Part shown: positions 10,301 to 17,501 of the stretch, one piece after another
Layout of the letters: each line of letters starts with the position of its first letter
Position numbering within the stretch: the stretch's first letter is position 1
Assembly (NCBI RefSeq): GCF_029870285.1
Contig: NZ_JACSYA010000039.1
Coordinates: 1-43,077 of the forward strand
Reading direction: 5' to 3'
Source of the DNA: Delftia sp. PS-11
GTDB lineage: Bacteria > Pseudomonadota > Gammaproteobacteria > Burkholderiales > Burkholderiaceae_C
Length of the DNA: 43,077 bases
Made by a program: the position numbers and the translations under genes
Notes under the pieces: generated by a model
Seen by the model: only the letters and a program-made list of their open reading frames with translations
Told to the model about the DNA's origin: nothing
Databases searched by the model: none

Positions 10301-10339
10301 GAAGACAGTGGCCATAAAAGCGGGGCAAGCCAGCAGTGA
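4346..10339 (+). CDS. Giant DUF4011-SF1 helicase-Vsr-like nuclease (Hhe-type)
   Basis: This single 1,997-residue protein is an ATP-driven nucleic-acid enzyme. An N-terminal region contains a transglutaminase-like pair (Cys240 in TCMDLALL, His266 in GHAFVG). DUF4011 follows from about residue 393 to 600. The SF1 helicase core is split by a long alpha-helical insert: Walker A GPPGTGKS at 709-716, DEAS Walker B at 1557-1560, then GDPRQLPP and the late motifs VQGDERD and NVAVTRAR. The C-terminus (about 1850-1965) has a PD-(D/E)xK/Vsr-like nuclease with Glu1857, Asp1883 and Glu1900 (GVECDG). DUF4011-helicase-Vsr proteins have been reported as single-gene phage defence systems (Hhe); related DUF3320 proteins are also common in Burkholderiales chromosomes. 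It stands alone, with no methylase or second subunit nearby. A defence role is inferred from architecture. Confidence 0.85.
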   Translation: MTEEDPSRVSPAASASPTAPEPAVHLRIATVAKLNFADFQNAVPALLELEVINDSPLPLQDLSLHLTAEPAVIQPRTWHLDAVAAHSAYPLTDLDVSLDGALLARLTEAEPAALRLELRRRGDAGAVLARHSHTVELLARNQWGGLGHLPEMVAAFVQPNDPAVDRILKGAAQALQAAGKPGAIDGYEQGPRRAWELASAIWTSVLQKKIHYALPPASFEHTGQKIRATGQVLEAGLATCMDLALLFASCLEQAHLNPLLVFMRGHAFVGLWLRPQEFSTAVVDDITAVRTRLKLQELVLFEATLAAQGQPVAFSQAIDHASRQLSEEQEDRFELLVDVRRARMSRIRPLALAQQAPAAPADAQGEAQLGVEDAPDLPLQPPLKEVPTAELDPKDRLARWQRRLLDLSLRNALLHFRPGKKSLQLEVAAPALEDALAQGQALRLLPSPELMQGKDPRSQQLHEARTLEDLRRAHAQQALQRREVFIALEAPELDTRFVELYRSARNALQEGGANTLFVALGFLVWTRPDKPDARLRAPLILLPVTLERQSARSGFTLHAHEDEPRFNPTLVEMLRQDFQLELGVPAGDLPRDEAGLDIASIWARVREAIKDVRGWEVSEDVVLSMFSFAKHLMWKDLAERAHQLRASPVVAHLIDTPREPYRSETPFPDAHRLDQEFAPQQVFSPLPADSSQLSAIMAASRGKDFVLIGPPGTGKSQTIANLIAQCLAEDKRVLFVAEKIAALDVVYRRLREVGLGEFCLELHSNKSRKLDVLGQLQKSWDSHGQVDAEAWAAKARQLGRLREQLSAYVQRLHHRHGNGWTVYRAIGAVSGGQALPALDFGWPASDAHDDAAMARLRELAARLRANAQALGTHQLQNGPLATVHTRDWSVRWQQQMVGAAQALAEAGQGFASASAALGRLLGIEWPPLGRQARSALGVIARTLPAAAGRGLGFCALADSAQTCEALQSASELLARHRALSAQMSAPWTEELQARLSLALDLLAQRRHLQSGLGAPWPMALCDELERGLQCLAEIAALRQGLSVPYGEGINDIPVAQLQREWAKAEKSFWPLSWLGRRKVRAALDAAIEGTDEPRVAHDLASLVRIRKLRDEIEQIQAGAADGLWSGLRTRAEAVRSALLANAALQAARAQRAFSLDGLEPAAQGLCGERWAAEVRRLQALHQLDHRLGGCQPLAEVSHGLWNGLDTDAPALHDALDFENERLQLMQRGSMAQPHAAVGQGRCGALLQQEHGHLLARAAIEQRLLAMDMLQTRCPGIWEGLDTQPEVVERALRLQASLQAGLSGLDLPPAQSAQLRQALHQALSGDASGGDAAGMAQTCQQLLQALMALHSAAEHFSAAAAHPESLRRSFAERPASQLAEAAAGLLAHRDSLHAWCAWRSAQAGARAEGLGALADAIEAGSIAAQQVPQAFEVNYARWWLALAVDEDEVLKRFVPAEHEQRIAEFRALDDEFTSVTRQWIRARLCAALPAADSIQRHSEWGILRREITKKRQHLPLRQLLEQIPSAVLRLTPCLLMSPLSIAQYLSAETSNFDIVIFDEASQIPVWDAIGAMARARQVVMVGDPRQLPPSSFFDRADSGDDDEAPIEGDMESILDECLGASLPTRHLSWHYRSRHESLIAFSNHRYYGGGLVTFPSPVTDDRAVSFHFVQGRYEKGGARINQPEAMALVADLVGRLRSPGFREAGTTIGVVTFNAQQQSLIEDLLDEERRKDPDLESFFSEAQLEPVFVKNLESVQGDERDIMYFSITYGPDLSGAVSMNFGPLNRDGGERRLNVAVTRARQELRVFSSLRGEQMDLSRTQAAGVRDLKHFLEFAERGSRALAEAHRGSQGDFDSPFEASVAQALQARGWQVHTQVGASSFRVDLGVVHPDFAGRYLAGVECDGATYHRSATARDRDKLREQVLRGLGWQILRIWSTDWWVNPGGTLERIHAALTDLLTQDRLGREAAAPQEPAVEADAPSAAPLSEDSGHKSGASQQ

Positions 10340-10347
10340 TGCGGCAT

Positions 10348-10380
10348 GCCGGCTCATCCTGCGGCCCATGATGAGCCGGC
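10348..10380. terminator. Hairpin between convergent genes
   Basis: A perfect 11-bp inverted repeat (GCCGGCTCATC / GATGAGCCGGC) with an 11-base loop lies in the 47-bp gap between the convergent helicase and PPK2 genes. No T-run follows on either strand, so it is a bidirectional terminator-like structure rather than a textbook intrinsic terminator. Confidence 0.5.
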
Positions 10381-10386
10381 CCCGGC

Positions 10387-11301
10387 TCAGTACACCTCCG
10401 GCACGTACATGTCCTGCGGCACGGGGTTGCGCGTGTACTCGGGGTTGCGCGTGCGCTCGGGCAGCACGATGGCCGGGTGCTCTATTTCTTCATAGGGCAG
10501 TTGCGACAGCAGGTGGGCAATGCAGTTGAGCCGGGCCCTTTTCTTGTCCACGGCCTGCACCAGCCACCAGGGCGCCTCGGGGATGTGGGTGCGCTCCAGC
10601 ATGGCCTCCTTGGCCTTGGTGTAGGCCTCCCAGCGGCGGCGGCTCTCGAAGTCCATGGGGCTGAGCTTCCACTGCTTGAGCGGGTCGTGGATGCGTCCCA
10701 GAAAACGCAGGTGCTGCTCGTCGTCGGTGATGGAAAACCAGTACTTGACCAGGGTGATGCCTGAGCGCACCAGCATCTTCTCGAACTCGGGCACGGAGCG
10801 AAAGAATTCCTCGTACTCCTCGTCGGAGCAAAAGCCCATCACATGTTCCACGCCCGCGCGGTTGTACCAGCTGCGGTCGAACAGCACGATCTCGCCGCCT
10901 GCGGGCAGGTGGGAGACATAGCGCTGGAAATACCACTGCGTGCGCTCGCGGTCGTTGGGCGCGGGCAGGGCGGCCACGCGGCACACGCGCGGGTTCAGGC
11001 GCTGGGTGATGCGCTTGATCACGCCACCCTTGCCGGCCGCGTCGCGGCCCTCGAAGATGATGACCACCTTTTTCTTGTGGTGCTGCACCCAGTCCTGCAG
11101 CTTGACCAGCTCGCCCTGCAGGCGCAGCAGCTCACGGAAATAGGTCTGCCGGCTCAGGGCGTCGGGGCCCTCCGGGGCCCCCTGGTCGAGGCGGGCGTCA
11201 TCGATCTCCATCTCCAGCTCTTCGTCGTAGCTGTCGAGCAGGTCGCGCTCGATGCGCTGCATCACCGAGTCGTGATGGTCGGGCACAATGTCTTCATACA
11301 T
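10387..11301 (-). CDS. ppk2: Polyphosphate kinase 2
   Basis: This 304-residue cytoplasmic kinase uses polyphosphate to phosphorylate nucleotides. The P-loop GRDAAGKGG is at about 85-93, the Walker B/lid stretch LFDRSWYNRAG near the middle, and the family signature FSITDDEQ followed by RIHDPLKQWKLSP beyond it. The C-terminal NPEYTRNPVPQDMYVPEVY tail fits the Pseudomonas-type PPK2 subgroup. The open frame extends upstream to 11490; I chose the ATG at 11301 because the extra residues have low-complexity GC-rich composition and no family resemblance. It is convergent with the helicase gene, and CorA lies 204 bp upstream on the same strand, so it probably has its own promoter. Which nucleotide it prefers cannot be read from these motifs. 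Confidence 0.93.
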   Translation of the reverse strand: MYEDIVPDHHDSVMQRIERDLLDSYDEELEMEIDDARLDQGAPEGPDALSRQTYFRELLRLQGELVKLQDWVQHHKKKVVIIFEGRDAAGKGGVIKRITQRLNPRVCRVAALPAPNDRERTQWYFQRYVSHLPAGGEIVLFDRSWYNRAGVEHVMGFCSDEEYEEFFRSVPEFEKMLVRSGITLVKYWFSITDDEQHLRFLGRIHDPLKQWKLSPMDFESRRRWEAYTKAKEAMLERTHIPEAPWWLVQAVDKKRARLNCIAHLLSQLPYEEIEHPAIVLPERTRNPEYTRNPVPQDMYVPEVY

Positions 11302-11505
11302 GGGCAGAATCCGGCAGTCCAGTGGTTGGCGCCCGGGATGGTGCCGGGGTCCTGTGACGCGGCGATGACAGCGGCCCGAAGACCCCCTCGCCACTGGCCA
11401 TAGGCCAGCGCCGGCAAACTGCATGGATCGTCGCCCAAGAGCGCGAGCAACGCCTGTGCTGCCCAGAGCAGAGGATTCGCAGAAAGGCAAAGCTGCAGGA
11501 GCCGG

Positions 11506-12480
11506 CTACAGCCAGCCTGCCTTGCGAAAGCGCCGATACAGCAATGCGCACACGCCCAGCACGAACAGCAGCGCCGCCGGATAGCCATAGCGCCACTTGA
11601 GTTCGGGCATCACCTCGAAGTTCATGCCCCAGATGCCGAAGAAAGCCGTGCAGATGGCAAAGATACTGGCCCATGCCGCCAGCCGCTTGGTGACCTCGTT
11701 TTCCTCGATGGAAACCATGGACAGATTGACCTGGATGGCCGTGCCCACGGTATCGCGCATGCCATCGATCAGGCTGTTGATGCGGGTCAGGTGGTCCATC
11801 ACGTCGCGGAAATACTCGCGTGCCCCCATGCAGATGGACGGCACCCGGCTGCCGTTGAGCTTGCCCACCGCTTCCAGCAGCGGAGCCACGGCATGCTTGA
11901 GCTCCATGGCCCGGCCCTTGAGCTCATACAGCTGGCGGATGTTGTCGCGTGCCGCACCCTTGGTGAAGATCTGGCGCTCGATCTGTTCGAGCTCCACTTC
12001 CAGCGCATCGATGATGGGAAAGTAGCGGTCCACCACGGCATCCATCAGGGCGTACAGCACGAAGCCCGAGCCATGGCGCAGCAGTTCGGGTTCGTTCTCG
12101 CAGCGCTCGCGCACGCCCAGAAAGCCGCGCTTGCTGCGATTGCGCACCGACAGCACGAAATTGGGGCCCACGAACACATCGACCTCGCCGTGGTTGAAGT
12201 GGCCGGGGCGGTCTGGCTCGGGCTCCAGCAGATGCATCACCGCGAACAGCGAGCTGCCGTATTCCTCGATCTTGGGCCGCTGGTGGCCGTGCAGGGCATC
12301 CTCCACGGCCAGCGCGTGCAGTCCGAACTCCTCGCGCATCTGTTCGAGCTCGGCCGGCGTGGCATCGGCCAGCGCCACCCAGACGAAGCAGCCCGGCCGT
12401 ACAACGTAATCGCTGATGGCCGTGACGGGGATATCCGCCAGCTTGGCGCCGTTTTCATAGGCTACGCAGTTGATCAGCAT
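11506..12480 (-). CDS. corA: CorA-type magnesium/divalent cation channel
   Basis: This 324-residue inner-membrane protein has a long cytoplasmic N-terminal domain (about 1-255, rich in charged helices) and two C-terminal transmembrane helices (about 265-283 and 298-317). They flank the diagnostic pore motif GMN at about 285-287, here in WGMNF instead of the commoner YGMNF. CorA proteins assemble as pentamers and admit Mg2+ and some Co2+/Ni2+. The start at 12480 has AGGGA upstream; an in-frame extension to 12621 adds residues not expected in the family. The basic C-terminal tail RRFRKAGWL fits a cytosolic end. No Mg-sensing leader could be recognised upstream. Confidence 0.92.
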   Translation of the reverse strand: MLINCVAYENGAKLADIPVTAISDYVVRPGCFVWVALADATPAELEQMREEFGLHALAVEDALHGHQRPKIEEYGSSLFAVMHLLEPEPDRPGHFNHGEVDVFVGPNFVLSVRNRSKRGFLGVRERCENEPELLRHGSGFVLYALMDAVVDRYFPIIDALEVELEQIERQIFTKGAARDNIRQLYELKGRAMELKHAVAPLLEAVGKLNGSRVPSICMGAREYFRDVMDHLTRINSLIDGMRDTVGTAIQVNLSMVSIEENEVTKRLAAWASIFAICTAFFGIWGMNFEVMPELKWRYGYPAALLFVLGVCALLYRRFRKAGWL

Positions 12481-12536
12481 GCAATCCCTTGAAGCAGTCG
12501 AACAGGCGATCGTGCCACAAAGGAGGCCGGTGACTG

Positions 12537-12854
12537 CTAGCCGAAGACCGGACGGAAAAAGCTGCGTTCGTAGCTCAGGATGCAGCGCGTGTCCTGCGCA
12601 TAGCGGAAGGCTTCCATGCAATCCGGGTCCTGCATGGACTGCAGGCGGTACGCTTCGTACAGAGCCATGCTGGGGAAGGTGAACATGGCCAGCGCCACAT
12701 TGTTGGCCCCCTCCGATGGCAGGAAATAGCCATGGTGCCTGCCGCCGAATTTCTCGACCAGAGGAATCCAGAGCCGGCCGTAATGCTCGAACTCCTTGGT
12801 CTTGAACGGGTCGATGATGTAGCGCAGGTAGCAGGTGATTGCGTTGGAGGCCAT
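12537..12854 (-). CDS. NIPSNAP-family protein
   Basis: This small 105-residue cytoplasmic protein has the ferredoxin-like dimeric alpha/beta barrel fold expected of NIPSNAP proteins. Recognisable features are the opening strand ITCYLRYIIDPFKTKEFEHY, the GGRHHGYFLPSEG loop in the middle and a C-terminal Tyr/Phe/Arg-rich helix and strand. The biochemical role of bacterial NIPSNAP proteins is not established. It starts 17 bp after the stop of the chemoreceptor gene on the same strand, so read-through from that gene is likely, although a functional link is not obvious. Confidence 0.8.
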   Translation of the reverse strand: MASNAITCYLRYIIDPFKTKEFEHYGRLWIPLVEKFGGRHHGYFLPSEGANNVALAMFTFPSMALYEAYRLQSMQDPDCMEAFRYAQDTRCILSYERSFFRPVFG

Positions 12855-12871
12855 AGGGGAACCCGTGGAGA

Positions 12872-14428
12872 TTAGAGCTTGAACGATGTGGTCAGGCGCG
12901 ACAGCTTTTCCGACTCCTGCTGCAGCACCTGCGTTGCGGCCGATGACTGTTCGACCAGTGCCGCATTTTGCTGGGTCATGCGGTCCATGTCTGTCACCGC
13001 ATGTCCCACTTGTTCAATGCCGCTGCTTTGCTCGCGGCTGGCCGAGGCGATCTCGGAGACGACGCCAGTGATGTTGCGCACCGTGGAGACCACTTCCTGC
13101 ATGGTCTGCCCGGCCTGATCGACCAGGGAGGCGCCTGCCTCCACGCGTTCCACCGAGGCCTGGATCAGGGTCTTGATTTCGCGCGCCGCAGAAGCGCTGC
13201 GCTGGGCCAGCGTGCGCACTTCGCCGGCCACCACGGCAAAGCCCCGGCCCTGCTCGCCCGCGCGGGCCGCTTCCACAGCCGCATTCAGCGCCAGGATGTT
13301 GGTCTGGAAAGCAATGCCATCGATCACGCCAATGATGTCCACCACACGGCGCGACGAGGCATTGATTTCGCCCATCGTGGTCACCACCTGGTCCACCACG
13401 GAGCCGCCATGCTCGGCGACCGAGCTGGCATTGGCGGCAATTTTGCTGGCATGGTCCGCGTTTTCCGCGTTCTGGCGCACGGTGGCCGTCAGCTCCTCCA
13501 TCGAGGCAGCGGTTTCCTCCAGCGAGCTGGCCTGCCGTTCCGTGCGCTGCGACAGATCCAGGCTCCCGGTGGCAATCTCCTGGGCGGAGCGGTGGATGAC
13601 ATCCGCCGTCTCGTGGATGCGCGTGACCAGCTGGCGCAGCTGCGCATTCATGCGCTCCACTGCGGCGATCACGCTGCCTTGCGGCGCGCGCGAGGCGCCC
13701 TCCAGCCCGGTCTGCGACAGATCCCCGGAGGCAATGCGGTTGGCAATCTCGGCGGCGACGGCGGGTTCACCGCCGATGGCGTTGAGCACGCTGCGGGCCG
13801 CCACCCAGGCAATCACCGTCAGCAGCGCGCCCAGCACGGTCAGCGCCACGGCCGACTTGATGATGGTGGCGACGAATGTCTGCTGGATATCGTCCACATA
13901 GTCGCCCGCGATGAGATCCCAGTTCCATGCGGCCGAGCGCTTGACATAAGCCAGTTTCTCACTGGGCTCCTTGGCATTGGGGCGGGGCCACCAGTAGCTG
14001 AGGTAGCCGCTGCCCTGCGCCGAGGCGCCCACGGCCGCAATGTTGCGATACAGGTAGCTGCCCTTGGCATCCTGGAAGCCGCTCATGTTTTTGCCATTGA
14101 TCTTGGGGCTGGCCGGGTTGTTGAGCACTACCGAGTCTGTGGTGATGCTGGTGATGTAGCCTGCGCCGCCCGCATAGCGCAGCTGTCCCACGCGGGTGAT
14201 GGCCATCGCCTTGGCTTCCTCCTCGGACAGCTTGCCTGCCTTGGCCTCCGCTGCAATCGCCGCGATGAGGTTGTCTGCCGAGTCCACAAAGTCACGCAGC
14301 GCCTGCTGCCGTGCCTCGTAGGCTTTGTCACGGGCATGGTAGGCGTTGAAGAGGGTCAGCGCCAGCAGCGAAAGCAGGCAAAAGACCAGTGGTGCCAGCA
14401 GTTTCTGGCGGAAGGACAGGGTCGGCAT
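12872..14428 (-). CDS. Methyl-accepting chemotaxis protein with single Cache domain
   Basis: This 518-residue receptor senses ligands in the periplasm and signals to CheA/CheW. An N-terminal transmembrane helix (about 13-30) is followed by a periplasmic sCache-like sensor (about 35-185, with GGAGYITSI and YLSYWWPRP), a second transmembrane helix (about 188-208), HAMP (about 210-265) and the cytoplasmic coiled-coil signalling domain. The hairpin tip is intact and highly conserved: [20 protein letters not shown] followed by [12 protein letters not shown]. Flanking Gln/Glu-rich methylation helices are visible. It lacks a C-terminal NWETF-type CheR-binding pentapeptide. No che genes lie in the window, so it is an orphan receptor whose ligand is unknown; small organic acids are typical for this Cache type. 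Confidence 0.93.
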   Translation of the reverse strand: MPTLSFRQKLLAPLVFCLLSLLALTLFNAYHARDKAYEARQQALRDFVDSADNLIAAIAAEAKAGKLSEEEAKAMAITRVGQLRYAGGAGYITSITTDSVVLNNPASPKINGKNMSGFQDAKGSYLYRNIAAVGASAQGSGYLSYWWPRPNAKEPSEKLAYVKRSAAWNWDLIAGDYVDDIQQTFVATIIKSAVALTVLGALLTVIAWVAARSVLNAIGGEPAVAAEIANRIASGDLSQTGLEGASRAPQGSVIAAVERMNAQLRQLVTRIHETADVIHRSAQEIATGSLDLSQRTERQASSLEETAASMEELTATVRQNAENADHASKIAANASSVAEHGGSVVDQVVTTMGEINASSRRVVDIIGVIDGIAFQTNILALNAAVEAARAGEQGRGFAVVAGEVRTLAQRSASAAREIKTLIQASVERVEAGASLVDQAGQTMQEVVSTVRNITGVVSEIASASREQSSGIEQVGHAVTDMDRMTQQNAALVEQSSAATQVLQQESEKLSRLTTSFKL

Positions 14429-14575
14429 GTGGAGGGTCTCAAAGTCAAGGCTAAGGCCTTGACAATCCTACAGAAACTTTGCCGATGTTTCTTGAATTTA
14501 CAATTTACCGTGTAGTACACCATCCTGGTGCAGCGTCTTGTGCAGCATGGCGGTTGCCGAGGCCATTCGCGACCG

Positions 14576-16303
14576 TCATGTGCCGTCTGCTGCGCCGAAC
14601 AATTTCACCTTGTTGCGGCCTGCCCGCTTGGCACCATACAGCGCAGTGTCCGCGTTCTGCAGCAACGCATCTGCCGTGGTGCCACCTTCGGGCAGTACCG
14701 CCAGCCCGATGGAAATCGTGACGGGGGCATGCAGTTCCCCGCCGACACGGGACGGGGGCATGGCCTCGACGGCTGCGCGCAGCGCCTCGGCGCGCTCCAG
14801 CGCGATATCTGTACAGGTGGATGGCAGCACGACTGTGAATTCCTCCCCCCCGAATCTGGCCACCAGATCGCTGCAGCGCACGGTTTGCATCAGGGTCTGA
14901 GCCACGTTGCGCAGCACATGGTCGCCCATATCATGGCCATGCTGGTCGTTAAAGCGTTTGAAGTGATCTACATCGACCATCAGAACAGCCAGTGCAGATT
15001 CTTCGTGGTCGTAGCCACGCCGCTCAGAGCGCAGAATTTCCCGATGTAGCGATTCATCCAGAAAACGCCGATTATATAGACCTGTCAAGGGATCCCGGAT
15101 GGATTGCTGTTTGAGTGAGTCTCGCAGTTTCAGATTGCCCAGCGATAAAGCCACCTGCTCGATCGTGGTTTGCCTCAGCCTTGCGATGAATGCATCCGAT
15201 GTGCCGGACTCTTCCGGACTGGGGTGCATGATGACCAGTCCGGTCAATTCACCATGGGATGCGATAGGCAGGCATTGCGTGCCAGGGCGCGATACTGGCT
15301 GTGGTAATTGAAGGTGATGGCATGTGCTGACTCCCGTGCCCTGTGGTTGCACAAAAGGCAGTCCGCTGCGTAATGCCCAGCATTCATGTGGCTCGAAAAA
15401 TTCCACATAAACCTCGTTACCCCATGAAAAAGAAAGCTGCAGTTGGTTGCGCGATGAAGCCATGGCATAAAATGCACCAGTATCTGACTTGAGCAGCTCA
15501 GGCAGGCGCTCGGCGAGCAGCGCATGTGCTTCGGCGCTGTCTCCACAGCTTTGCAGGAAGCGCCCCAGCTCCGAGAGGCGTTGCATATGCTGGTTGTGTT
15601 CAGTGGTCTTTTGTGCGAGCTGCATCAGTTTGGTATTACGCGCCTGCATTTCTTTTTCGTTGATCTTCGCTTTTCTGGCAAAAACCAGGCTGCGAACTAC
15701 CAGTAATATCAGCAAACTGATATTTGAAAGCAATGCAAGCCCCATAGTCAAGTAGGTGCTGTATATGGCTTCAGAATGGTCTTCCTGCAGCAGCTGTACT
15801 CGCTGTTCCTGCAGCGTTGAGAAGTGGAATGCCATTTCCCTGATGTGCTCCATGAGCTTTCTTCCATCGCCGCTGCGCAGTACGGAGTCTGCCTGTATAT
15901 TGTCACCGGCAATACGCAATTGAATAGTTTGTGCCAACTCTTCAAGCTTTGTATCTACGGTAGTGAGCAGGTTTTTTAGTGCCTCGATTTCTTTCGGGCC
16001 TTCTACCATGCGCTCAAGGTTTCTGCGGGTCTGCCGGATTTCTGCAATGGCTGCGTGGTATGGTGCAAGGTAGTCGGATGTGCCTGCCAGCAGGTAGCCG
16101 CGTTGGCCTGTTTCGGCATCAATCACTTGGCGCAACAGGGTGTCTGCCATGTGAACCGTGCGGTGTGCCTCGTCCAGCACACGCTGCGAGCGCACCAGAT
16201 CCACCAGACTGTTGGCCGTCAGCCATGCCGTCACGAAGATCGACATGAAAACCAATGCCAGCAAGGCGCGCTGCACCTTGGAAAATTCCTGCATTTCCCG
16301 CAT
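14576..16303 (-). CDS. CHASE3-GAF-GGDEF diguanylate cyclase
   Basis: This 575-residue membrane-bound enzyme makes cyclic di-GMP. The first transmembrane helix (about 12-34) is followed by a CHASE3-like periplasmic helical sensor (about 37-180, with the characteristic DAETGQRGYLLAG), a second transmembrane helix (about 185-207), a coiled linker, a GAF-like domain (about 250-400) and a C-terminal GGDEF domain. The active-site motif is GGEEF at 485-489. The RxxD inhibitory site RCSD (476-479) lies exactly five residues before it, so product feedback inhibition is expected. DPLTGLYNRRF marks the domain start. An ATG three codons downstream (16294) is an alternative start. It lies upstream of the chemoreceptor on the same strand with a 147-bp gap. 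Confidence 0.93.
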   Translation of the reverse strand: MREMQEFSKVQRALLALVFMSIFVTAWLTANSLVDLVRSQRVLDEAHRTVHMADTLLRQVIDAETGQRGYLLAGTSDYLAPYHAAIAEIRQTRRNLERMVEGPKEIEALKNLLTTVDTKLEELAQTIQLRIAGDNIQADSVLRSGDGRKLMEHIREMAFHFSTLQEQRVQLLQEDHSEAIYSTYLTMGLALLSNISLLILLVVRSLVFARKAKINEKEMQARNTKLMQLAQKTTEHNQHMQRLSELGRFLQSCGDSAEAHALLAERLPELLKSDTGAFYAMASSRNQLQLSFSWGNEVYVEFFEPHECWALRSGLPFVQPQGTGVSTCHHLQLPQPVSRPGTQCLPIASHGELTGLVIMHPSPEESGTSDAFIARLRQTTIEQVALSLGNLKLRDSLKQQSIRDPLTGLYNRRFLDESLHREILRSERRGYDHEESALAVLMVDVDHFKRFNDQHGHDMGDHVLRNVAQTLMQTVRCSDLVARFGGEEFTVVLPSTCTDIALERAEALRAAVEAMPPSRVGGELHAPVTISIGLAVLPEGGTTADALLQNADTALYGAKRAGRNKVKLFGAADGT

Positions 16304-16510
16304 ATCGGCTTTCTCGTGGAGCTTGGAGCGTTATAACCTTCGGGCCATCCCTGCCAAGGGCGGATCATTGTAGAACTCATTGCCTGCGCGCGATAAGGTG
16401 GCGGCGCTCTATCCGGACGTGCTTTGCCCGGAAAATTGCAGGCCTGCAACGGCGGACGGCAATGGTTCAGCTGACAGGCCAACCGATTCTGAAATTCTTC
16501 ACAGGCTGCT

Positions 16511-17377
16511 TCAAGAGCCCAACGCGTGCGCCAGGAACTCTGCCGTGACGCGCACTCTGGCCGTGCGCTGCAGGTCGGGGTGCATGACCTGCCAGACCTC
16601 ATAGTCACTTGAGCGCTGGCGCTGCGGCCAGATGCGCAGCAGGCCTTCGCGCTCGCCCATGCTCACGGGCATCTCGCCCAGGCCGATGCCAGCCGCCACG
16701 GCCTTGCGCACCAGCAGGCTGGAGTTAGCCGCCATGGCAATCCTGGCCTGGCGTGCGGGCACATCGACCATGGTGGGAATGGGCCGCTGCTCCAGGAAGG
16801 GACCGTACACCACGAGGTGGTGGCCGCGCAATTCGTCCTCTGCCACGGGTTCGCCAAAGCGCGCCACATAGGCTGCGCTCGCAAACAGGCCCACGGGCCA
16901 GGCGGCGACACGGCGCACCACCAGCTCCGGCGCCTCGGGGCGGACGTTGCGAAACGCGATATCGGCCTGGCGGCGGCCCAGGTTCAGCATGTGCGTGGAG
17001 ACCTCCAGATCCACGCGGATGGCGGGCCAGCGCTGCTGCAGGCGCTCTATGGCGGGCAGCAGGAATTCGGTGGCAATCGAGTCGGTACTGGTCACGCGCA
17101 CCAGGCCGGCCGGGCTGTCGTCCAGCCCTTCGATGCGCGTGCGCAGGTCCAGCGCCGCGCTTTCCATGCGCCGCGCGGCGCCCAGCGCTGCCTCGCCGGC
17201 AGCGGTGAGCAGGTAGCCATCCTTGGCGCGCAAAAACAGCTTGCTGCCCAGTTCGGCCTCCAGCGCGTTCAGGCGCCGGCCCACGGTGGCCTGGTCCACG
17301 CCCAGGCTGCGCGCAGCGGCTCGCAGGGAGGGCGTGCGTGTCAGCGCGAGAAAGATGCGTGTGTCGTCCCAGTTCAT
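16511..17377 (-). CDS. LysR-family transcriptional regulator
   Basis: This 288-residue LysR regulator has its winged HTH at residues 1-60 (LRAAARSLGVDQATVGRRLN) and an effector-binding domain at about 90-285. The start at 17377 puts the HTH at the very N-terminus (MNWDDTRIFLALTRT); the frame extends to 17431 without added homology. It is divergent from the quinone reductase gene at 17502, and the 124-bp gap contains two GCAA-centred dyads. By family behaviour it probably represses itself and controls the reductase. Its effector is unknown. Confidence 0.9.
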   Translation of the reverse strand: MNWDDTRIFLALTRTPSLRAAARSLGVDQATVGRRLNALEAELGSKLFLRAKDGYLLTAAGEAALGAARRMESAALDLRTRIEGLDDSPAGLVRVTSTDSIATEFLLPAIERLQQRWPAIRVDLEVSTHMLNLGRRQADIAFRNVRPEAPELVVRRVAAWPVGLFASAAYVARFGEPVAEDELRGHHLVVYGPFLEQRPIPTMVDVPARQARIAMAANSSLLVRKAVAAGIGLGEMPVSMGEREGLLRIWPQRQRSSDYEVWQVMHPDLQRTARVRVTAEFLAHALGS

Positions 17378-17395
17378 GGCAGTGGTCAGGGTGAT

Positions 17396-17426
17396 GCAAA
17401 TTTGCAGCACTCTAAAGCAAAATTGC
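17396..17426. promoter_or_regulatory. Paired GCAA-TTGC dyads, candidate LysR operator
   Basis: A perfect 10-bp palindrome GCAAATTTGC (17396-17405) is followed by GCAAAATTGC (17417-17426, symmetric apart from the two central bases). The start-to-start spacing is 21 bp, about two helical turns. They lie in the divergent gap between the LysR and quinone reductase genes, where a LysR tetramer would be expected to bind. Confidence 0.55.
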
Positions 17427-17501
17427 TGCATTCAAGTGGCTTGTGGCAGTCGTAAGCTCTGGGCAATCCGATGTTCAACCCTTTGTGAAAACGCTCCTGC
17501 A

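Noticed and set aside
12420..12540. A magnesium-sensing riboswitch upstream of corA
   Set aside because: I could not find the conserved helices or a leader of adequate length; the NIPSNAP gene ends only 57 bp upstream of the corA start.
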